Assembly: GCA_030603065.1 (NCBI GenBank) | Contig: JAUVYN010000021.1 | Coordinates: forward strand, 1 to 43,818 | Reading direction: 5' to 3' | Length of the DNA stretch: 43,818 bases | From: Pseudomonas sp. | GTDB taxonomy: Bacteria > Pseudomonadota > Gammaproteobacteria > Pseudomonadales > Pseudomonadaceae | In this document: one piece after another, positions 39,149 through 43,818 of the stretch | Layout of the letters: the number at the start of each line of letters is the position of its first letter | Numbering within the stretch: the stretch's first letter is position 1 | Notes under the pieces: model-generated | Database searches by the model: none | Told to the model about the DNA's origin: nothing | The model's input: the letters and a program-made list of their open reading frames with translations, nothing else | Program-made: the position numbers and the translations under genes

Positions 39149-39523
39149 CTAGACGACCCGCCAGATGCCGATCCCGAACAGTAGCCAGGCAAGCAGAAAG
39201 CATACACCACCGAAGGGCGTGATGATGCCGAGCCGACCGATCCCGGTCAGGGCCATGACATACAGACTGCCGGAAAACAGCAGGATACCCACCGCAAACA
39301 GACCACCCGCGCTGCGCAGCAGCAGGCTATCCGGCCAGCGCAGCAACAGCAGCGCGGTACCGATCAGTGCGGCGGTATGCCACAGCTGGTACTGCACGCC
39401 GGTCTGAAAGGCCGCCAGGAGATTTTCCGGCAGCCGGCTACGCAGACCATGCGCGGCAAATGCGCCGAGCGCCACGCCGCTGAAGCCCGTGAAGGACGCA
39501 AGTAAAAGCAATAGCTTGGCCAA
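39149..39523 (-). CDS. DUF423-family (YgdD-like) inner-membrane protein with TTG start
   Basis: This 124-residue protein has four hydrophobic helices and the family signature SGVALGAFAAHGLRSRLPEN near the N-terminus, then TGVQYQLWHTAALIG and FGGVCFLLAWLLFG. The open frame extends far upstream across mtgA on the other strand. The family N-terminus, however, fits a TTG codon at 39523 (MAKLLLLLASFTGFSGVALG), and a GGAGG (39532-39536) is 8 nt upstream of it. This TTG start is therefore well supported. It is divergent from mtgA, 51 nt away. Function of the family is unknown. Confidence 0.88.
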   Translation of the reverse strand: MAKLLLLLASFTGFSGVALGAFAAHGLRSRLPENLLAAFQTGVQYQLWHTAALIGTALLLLRWPDSLLLRSAGGLFAVGILLFSGSLYVMALTGIGRLGIITPFGGVCFLLAWLLFGIGIWRVV

Positions 39524-39546
39524 GCCTGATTCCTCCGGTCTATACT
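39516..39546 (+). promoter_or_regulatory. Candidate mtgA promoter
   Basis: TATACT (39541-39546) is a 5/6 match to a -10 box, with TTGGCC (39516-39521) as a weak -35 at a long 19-nt spacing. It would start transcription about 20 nt before the mtgA start and overlaps the DUF423 ribosome site on the other strand. Confidence 0.3.
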
Positions 39547-39574
39547 GCGGGCCACATCCTGAATCGATCCGCCC

Positions 39575-40330
39575 ATGTTGATACGTTTGCTGCGTGCGGC
39601 AGCCAAGTGGCTGCTCATCCTCATACTGTTGAGTCTGCTTCCGGTGCTGCTGCTGCGCTGGGTGCCCTCTCCGGGCTCGACTCTGATGGTAGAGCGTTGG
39701 TTCGAATACCGCCAGCAGGGCCGCGAGATCAGCTTTCAGCGCCAGTGGATACCCTACGAGCGGATTCCGGACAACATCAAGATGGCGGTGATCGCCGCCG
39801 AAGATCAGCGCTTCGCCCAGCACCATGGATTCGACATGCAGGCCATCCGCGCCGCCATGGAACACAACCGACAGGGCGGTAATCTGCGCGGAGCCAGTAC
39901 TCTGACCCAGCAGGTGGCCAAGAACCAGTTCCTCTGGTCAGGCCGCAGCTGGCCGCGCAAGGCCCTGGAAGCCTGGTTTACCCTGTGGATCGAGGTGCTC
40001 TGGCCGAAGCAGCGGATTCTCGAGATCTACCTGAACCTGGCCGAATGGGACCACGGCGTTTTTGGCGTCGAGGCGGCGGCCCGGCATCACTTCGGCGTCA
40101 GCGCCAGCTACCTGTCCGATCGCCAGGCGGCCCAGCTGGCCGCGGTGCTGCCCAGCCCGCTACGCTGGAGTGCAGCCAGTCCCCCGGCGCGGGTTCAGCA
40201 ACGCGCCACATGGATCCAGCGCCAGTCGCGCCAGCTCGGGGGGCGCCATTATCTGGACGAAATGGAGCGCGGTGCACCCTGGCCGGCCTGGCTGACCCTC
40301 GGCCACTGGCGCGAGCGATTCGATATCTGA
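39575..40330 (+). CDS. mtgA: Monofunctional peptidoglycan glycosyltransferase MtgA
   Basis: This 251-residue GT51 enzyme polymerises lipid II into glycan strands. The N-terminal membrane anchor is about residues 11-28. GT51 motifs are in order: AAEDQRFAQHHGFD with catalytic Glu76, GASTLTQQVAKNQFLW, RKALEAWFTLWIE, KQRILEIYLNLAEWDHGVFG and a final AAVLPSPLRWS. No transpeptidase domain follows, which defines the monofunctional type. It ends 2 nt from the convergent unknown gene at 40333. Confidence 0.96.
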   Translation: MLIRLLRAAAKWLLILILLSLLPVLLLRWVPSPGSTLMVERWFEYRQQGREISFQRQWIPYERIPDNIKMAVIAAEDQRFAQHHGFDMQAIRAAMEHNRQGGNLRGASTLTQQVAKNQFLWSGRSWPRKALEAWFTLWIEVLWPKQRILEIYLNLAEWDHGVFGVEAAARHHFGVSASYLSDRQAAQLAAVLPSPLRWSAASPPARVQQRATWIQRQSRQLGGRHYLDEMERGAPWPAWLTLGHWRERFDI

Positions 40331-40332
40331 GC

Positions 40333-40932
40333 TCACTGAGGCCGCAGGCCGAACATGATCGAATGCGCCAGCTCGCCATTGACCGCTACTACCGCGCCGG
40401 CACGACCATAGATCCAGGCCTCGTCACCGGGACGTACCTCCATGCGCATGTCGGGATTGCCGAAGGTGCCCTGAATGAAGCGGACCTCCACTGCTTCCTC
40501 GGGTATCACGCTGACCCTTTCCAGCAGATGTCCGGAAAGGCCGGCAGCGACCGCCGGTGACACCGCCTGATCGGTCATACCTGGGGTCCAGGCCTGTGCC
40601 TGAACCAGACTGGCCATCTGCTGCTCGGCGAGGGCAACGACGCCTTGCAGTCGCCATACTTGGCCATCACTTTCCAGCCGGTAGCGGCTGACCAGCAGCG
40701 GCGCACCGTCCGCGCTGATCATCCACAGCCGGCCCATTCCCAGCGCAGCGTCGGTGCGTGCCAATGTCAGATTGCCTGAGCGCAGCGGCTCCCAGAGATG
40801 CTCCTCGTAATCGCCATACCAGTCCAGCGTGCGCGGCCCGTCCTGTCCGGCCATCCATTGTCCAAGGGCATAGAAACCCAGTACCACTGCGGCAAGCAGG
40901 GTACCGATACGAAGGGCAAGGCGAGGATTCAT
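40333..40932 (-). CDS. Membrane-anchored periplasmic protein of unknown function
   Basis: This 199-residue protein has one N-terminal hydrophobic anchor or uncleaved signal (about residues 8-28, RIGTLLAAVVLGFYALGQWM) and a polar, probably beta-rich periplasmic domain with GRLWMISADGAPLLVSRYRL and EVRPGDEAWIYGRAGAVVAV segments. I do not recognise a family. It lies downstream of rpoH on the same strand but behind that gene's terminator, and converges with mtgA, so it likely has its own promoter. Confidence 0.75.
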   Translation of the reverse strand: MNPRLALRIGTLLAAVVLGFYALGQWMAGQDGPRTLDWYGDYEEHLWEPLRSGNLTLARTDAALGMGRLWMISADGAPLLVSRYRLESDGQVWRLQGVVALAEQQMASLVQAQAWTPGMTDQAVSPAVAAGLSGHLLERVSVIPEEAVEVRFIQGTFGNPDMRMEVRPGDEAWIYGRAGAVVAVNGELAHSIMFGLRPQ

Positions 40933-40974
40933 GACAACTCCGAACAGGGTGAAGTCCCATTATGCGCCCGGGGA

Positions 40975-41002
40975 CAAAAAAGGGCACCCTGAGGTGCCCT
41001 TT
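40975..41002 (-). terminator. Intrinsic terminator of rpoH
   Basis: AAAGGGCACC and GGTGCCCTTT form a perfect 10-bp stem with a CTGA-type loop. On the minus strand the stem is followed by a T-run (TTTTTTG), 15 nt after the rpoH stop. Confidence 0.9.
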
Positions 41003-41016
41003 CGATCGGTCGCCGA

Positions 41017-41883
41017 TCAGTGCTCGGTTTCGAGTTCCAGGCTCTTCTTGAGCTTGTTCATCGCATTCTTTTCGAGCTGTCGAATACGCTCGGCAGAGAC
41101 CTGATACTTGGCCGCCAGATCGTGCAGCGTGGCCTTCTCTTCCGCCAGCCAGCGCTGGTAGAGGATATCCCGGCTGCGCTCGTCGAGCTGTGCCAGGCCT
41201 TCCTGCAGCTGACTGACCGAACTGTCCGCCCAGTCAGAGGACTCCAGCATGGTCGCCGGATCGTACCGCTTGTCCTCGAGATAGTTGGCTGGCGCAAAGG
41301 CAGCGGCATCGTCGTCCTCATCCTGGGCGCCGTCGAAGCCGAGGTCCTGGCCGTACAGACGGCTTTCCATCTCACGCACTTCCCGGGTGGCTACACCCAG
41401 ATCCTGAGCGACCGCATCGACTTCCTCGTGAGTCAGCCAGGCAAGCTTCTTCTTGGCACTGCGCAGGTTGAAGAACAGCTTGCGCTGAGCCTTGGTGGTA
41501 GCGATCTTGACGATACGCCAGTTGCGCAGGATGAATTCGTGGATTTCGGCGCGGATCCAGTGCACTGCAAAGGATACCAGGCGCACGCCCATTTCCGGGT
41601 TGAAACGCTTGACCGCCTTCATCAGACCGACGTTGCCTTCCTGAACCAGATCGGCCTGGGACAGGCCATAGCCTGCGTAGCTGCGGGCGATGTGCACGAC
41701 GAACCGCAGATGGGAAAGGACCAACTGACGGGCAGCCTCCAGATCCTCGTGGTAATACAGGCGATCGGCGAGTTCGCGCTCTTCCTCAACCGAGAGGATC
41801 GGAATGCTGCTTACGGTCTGAACATAGGCCTCCAGATTCGCACCTGGAACCAGGTTATGTACGGGCTGCAGAGCAGTGTTCAT
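41017..41883 (-). CDS. rpoH: RNA polymerase heat-shock sigma factor (sigma-32)
   Basis: This 288-residue sigma factor directs heat-shock gene transcription. Region 2 is [40 protein letters not shown] and [20 protein letters not shown]; the RpoH-specific box [15 protein letters not shown] follows; region 4 ends with [24 protein letters not shown] lies 7 nt before ATG 41883. It follows ftsX but is separated by a large hairpin and has its own likely promoter. In this family, translation and stability are controlled by temperature and by FtsH/DnaK. Confidence 0.97.
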   Translation of the reverse strand: MNTALQPVHNLVPGANLEAYVQTVSSIPILSVEEERELADRLYYHEDLEAARQLVLSHLRFVVHIARSYAGYGLSQADLVQEGNVGLMKAVKRFNPEMGVRLVSFAVHWIRAEIHEFILRNWRIVKIATTKAQRKLFFNLRSAKKKLAWLTHEEVDAVAQDLGVATREVREMESRLYGQDLGFDGAQDEDDDAAAFAPANYLEDKRYDPATMLESSDWADSSVSQLQEGLAQLDERSRDILYQRWLAEEKATLHDLAAKYQVSAERIRQLEKNAMNKLKKSLELETEH

Positions 41884-41910
41884 GTTCGCACTCCAAGAGA
41901 TCGATAGCTC

Positions 41911-41939
41911 AGTGTATCACCGGCTTTTTGGACTGTGAA
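41911..41939 (-). promoter_or_regulatory. Probable sigma70 promoter of rpoH
   Basis: On the minus strand TTCACA (41934-41939), a 17-nt spacer and TACACT (41911-41916) match the -35 and -10 consensus at 5/6 and 4/6. Predicted transcription starts about 20 nt before the ribosome-binding site, giving a leader of roughly 25 nt. Confidence 0.6.
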
Positions 41940-41961
41940 TGGGCCGCGCGGTTCCGTCCGA

Positions 41962-42000
41962 GGCCCCGCAGCGCGCTGCTTCGCGGCGTGCCGCGGGGCC
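41962..42000. terminator. Large hairpin between ftsX and rpoH
   Basis: Two 18-nt arms (41962-41979, 41983-42000) pair with one mismatch and two G-U pairs around a TTC loop; the outer 8 bp (GGCCCCGC/GCGGGGCC) are perfect. It lies 20 nt after the ftsX stop and upstream of the rpoH promoter. There is no T-run. It probably separates the ftsYEX transcript from rpoH. Confidence 0.6.
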
Positions 42001-42020
42001 ATCGGCCGGATACCGGAAGT

Positions 42021-43022
42021 CTACTGCGGTTCTATGTCACGAATGTGTCGGCCCACCGCCATCCAGGCACCGACCAGACCGAGCAGCATGGCGCCGGCTA
42101 TCAGCATGACGCCGTCCTCGGCCGGCATGCCGGTCAGTTGGAAGTCGCTCTGATAGAGCGCCGCGACCTGGCGAACCGTGGCGTTTAGCCAGGCCAGCCC
42201 GCCAATGAGCAGCAGCCAGGCCAGCAGCCCCGCAACGAAGCCGTAAAGCACGCCGATATAGAGAAACGGCCGGCGCACGAAGGCATCGGTTCCGCCGACC
42301 AGCTTGATTACCTGAATCTCTTCGCGTCGGCTTTCGATGGCCAGACGGATGGTATTGGTCACCACCAGTAGCAGAGCAAGAATCAGCAGGACCGCCAGGC
42401 CGCCGGTGAAGCGTTCGATCATTGCCAGAATTGCCGTCAGGCGTTCCACCCAGAGCAGGTCGATCTGGACCAGATCGACGCCAGCCAGTCCTGCCAGGCG
42501 ATCACGCAGAGGCTGCAGCGCCGAGGCTCCACCTTCGATGTCGGCCGGGGTGACCAGAATGACCGCGGGCAGCGGATTGTAGGCAAGCTGCTCGAGCGCC
42601 TCGCCCATCCCCGAGTGGGTCTGGAACTCGGTCAAAGCGGCATCCGGGTCCAGCAGTTCGACCGCCTCCACATCCTCGAGCCCGGCGATCTGGTCGCGCA
42701 GCTCGGCGGCGCGATCGGCCGGCAGGTCGGTATCCAGGTAAACCGAAAGCTGGGCGGCCCGCTGCCAGTCGACACCGAGCCGTTCGACCTGTCCAACCAG
42801 CACCGCGAGCCCCATTGGCAGCGCTAGCACTATGGTCATGACCAGAATGGTCAGCAGGCTGTTGAGCGGCTGCTGGCGAACCCGCAGCACCGCCTGCCGG
42901 GCGCTGTCACGATGGCTGGCGGCCCAGCCACGCAGCGGGTGCTTCCAGTCCGGGCGAGCGCGTGCGGCACCCTTCGGCGATTTGTGGCTGCGCTTGTCTG
43001 CGGCGGGCTGTCTGGTCGCCAT
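42021..43022 (-). CDS. ftsX: Cell-division ABC transporter-like permease FtsX
   Basis: This 333-residue protein is the membrane partner of FtsE and activates periplasmic cell-wall hydrolases at the division site. A basic cytoplasmic N-terminus of about 55 residues is followed by one helix (LLTILVMTIVLALPMGLAVL), the periplasmic loop (about 78-220, with AAQLSVYLDTDLP) and three more helices in the FtsX domain (LTAILAMIERFTGGLAVLLI; NTIRLAIESRREEIQVIKLV). It begins 1 nt after the ftsE stop. Confidence 0.97.
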   Translation of the reverse strand: MATRQPAADKRSHKSPKGAARARPDWKHPLRGWAASHRDSARQAVLRVRQQPLNSLLTILVMTIVLALPMGLAVLVGQVERLGVDWQRAAQLSVYLDTDLPADRAAELRDQIAGLEDVEAVELLDPDAALTEFQTHSGMGEALEQLAYNPLPAVILVTPADIEGGASALQPLRDRLAGLAGVDLVQIDLLWVERLTAILAMIERFTGGLAVLLILALLLVVTNTIRLAIESRREEIQVIKLVGGTDAFVRRPFLYIGVLYGFVAGLLAWLLLIGGLAWLNATVRQVAALYQSDFQLTGMPAEDGVMLIAGAMLLGLVGAWMAVGRHIRDIEPQ

Positions 43023-43023
43023 G

Positions 43024-43686
43024 CTATTCTCCGTCCCGCAGCAGGCGGCCCTGATGCAGGGTCAGCATACGATGATCCAGCTTGGCGATCAGTGGCAGGT
43101 CGTGGCTGGCGATCAGCACCGTCACACCAACGCGGTTGAAGTCCTCGAACAGGGCCATGATCTCGGCCGACAGGGCCGGGTCCAGGTTGCCGGTCGGCTC
43201 GTCGGCCAGCAGCAGGGCAGGCTTGTGGACCACCGCCCGGGCAATACCTACACGCTGCTGCTCACCCCCGGAAAGGGCGATGGGGTAGAGGCTTTCCTTC
43301 TTCAGCAGCCCGACCTTGTCCAGGGCCGCGCGCACCCGGCGACCAATCTCGTCCCGCGGGGTGCCGTTAATGATCAGGGGCAGCGCCACGTTGTCGAATA
43401 CGCTGCGATCGAAGAGCAACTGGTGATTCTGAAATACCACCCCGACCTGTCGACGCAGATAGGGGATGTCGTCGCTGCCCAGATCGCGCAGGTTCTGCCC
43501 GCCCACGTGCACCTGGCCACTGGTGGGACGTTCCATGCACATTATCAGCTTGAGCAAAGTGCTCTTGCCCGCCCCGGAGTGGCCGGTGATGAACACCATT
43601 TCACCCGGATGAATGTGGAAATCCAGATTCTCCAGGCCCTGGTGACCGTTGGGATAACGCTTGCTGACCTGCTCGAAGCGAATCAT
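43024..43686 (-). CDS. ftsE: Cell-division ATP-binding protein FtsE
   Basis: This 220-residue ATPase partners FtsX. Walker A is GHSGAGKST (about 35-43), the Q-loop is in VGVVFQNHQLLFDRSVFDN, the ABC signature is LSGGEQQRVGIARA, Walker B is ALLLADEPTGNLDP and the switch His is in IASHDLPLI. It begins 3 nt after the ftsY stop. FtsEX links ATP use to septal peptidoglycan splitting. Confidence 0.97.
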   Translation of the reverse strand: MIRFEQVSKRYPNGHQGLENLDFHIHPGEMVFITGHSGAGKSTLLKLIMCMERPTSGQVHVGGQNLRDLGSDDIPYLRRQVGVVFQNHQLLFDRSVFDNVALPLIINGTPRDEIGRRVRAALDKVGLLKKESLYPIALSGGEQQRVGIARAVVHKPALLLADEPTGNLDPALSAEIMALFEDFNRVGVTVLIASHDLPLIAKLDHRMLTLHQGRLLRDGE

Positions 43687-43689
43687 CGA

Positions 43690-43818
43690 TCACTGCCGCC
43701 CGAACAGCGCCTTGACGAACTCCGGCGCGGTGAAGGGACGCAGATCGTCAATTTTTTCACCGACCCCGATGTAGCGGATCGGCAGCCCGAACTGCTTGGC
43801 CAGGGCAAAGATCACACC
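43690..43818 (-). CDS. ftsY: Signal recognition particle receptor FtsY (C-terminal end only)
   Basis: The last 42 codons of the gene enter the window from the right edge. They encode GVIFALAKQFGLPIRYIGVG, then EKIDDLRPFTAPEFVKALFG and RQ, the conserved C-terminus of the FtsY NG GTPase domain (GVGE...DLxPF). Position upstream of ftsE and ftsX matches the standard ftsYEX cluster. Confidence 0.95.
   Translation of the reverse strand, partial: GVIFALAKQFGLPIRYIGVGEKIDDLRPFTAPEFVKALFGRQ

Overview
This 43.8 kb window is chromosomal DNA from a gammaproteobacterium of the Pseudomonadaceae. The evidence is high G+C, dense genes with good Shine-Dalgarno sequences, the ftsY-ftsE-ftsX-rpoH order, a FabY-type condensing enzyme, a lipase/foldase pair of the Pseudomonas I.1 type, and the NAGGN osmoprotectant operon. 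A marine or salt-adapted pseudomonad (for example the Halopseudomonas/pertucinogena or stutzeri-like lineages) would fit, but genus is an inference. I see no prophage, transposase, CRISPR array, tRNA or rRNA. Coordinates of coding regions include the stop codon.

Layout. 1-6.1 kb: a truncated acyl-CoA ligase, divergent from an RND efflux pair (periplasmic adaptor plus inner-membrane pump). 6.1-7.5 kb: an NfeD/SPFH (QmcA) membrane-quality pair. 7.8-10.1 kb: a secreted lipase, its steric foldase and a small hydrophilic protein. 10.1-13.3 kb: ydbH-ynbE-ydbL, an AsmA-like intermembrane lipid-transport set, divergent from a membrane-anchored phospholipase-D-like protein (13.4-14.9 kb). 14.9-17.0 kb: succinate-semialdehyde dehydrogenase preceded by a MarR regulator. 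17.2-24.2 kb: the three NAGGN genes (amidotransferase, GNAT/ATP-grasp synthetase, M42 peptidase), closely followed by a TonB-dependent receptor. 24.3-27.4 kb: omega-amino acid transaminase and mmsA, which together can take beta-alanine to acetyl-CoA. 27.7-32.4 kb: cupin, fabY, a small membrane protein, an iron-type alcohol dehydrogenase and a hotdog thioesterase. 32.6-34.8 kb: katG with an OxyR-like site upstream. 34.8-36.3 kb: enoyl-CoA hydratase and glyoxalase I. 36.4-39.1 kb: thiS-thiG-trmB plus a UbiA/MenA-like prenyltransferase. 39.1-40.9 kb: DUF423 protein, mtgA and an unknown membrane-anchored protein. 41.0-43.8 kb: rpoH, ftsX, ftsE and the end of ftsY.

Most of the window is ordinary core and near-core genome. 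The least explained parts are non-coding: two long nested palindromes of one repeat family, in opposite orientation, that bracket mmsA; stacked dyads between the marR and NAGGN genes; an operator-like palindrome ahead of gabD; candidate FNR/ANR-type and OxyR-type sites ahead of katG; and a large hairpin between ftsX and rpoH. Among genes, the TonB receptor behind the NAGGN operon, the phospholipase-D-like gene divergent from ydbH, and the MenA-like prenyltransferase in the thiamine/trmB cluster are the associations most worth testing. I did not find a clearly new multi-gene system.
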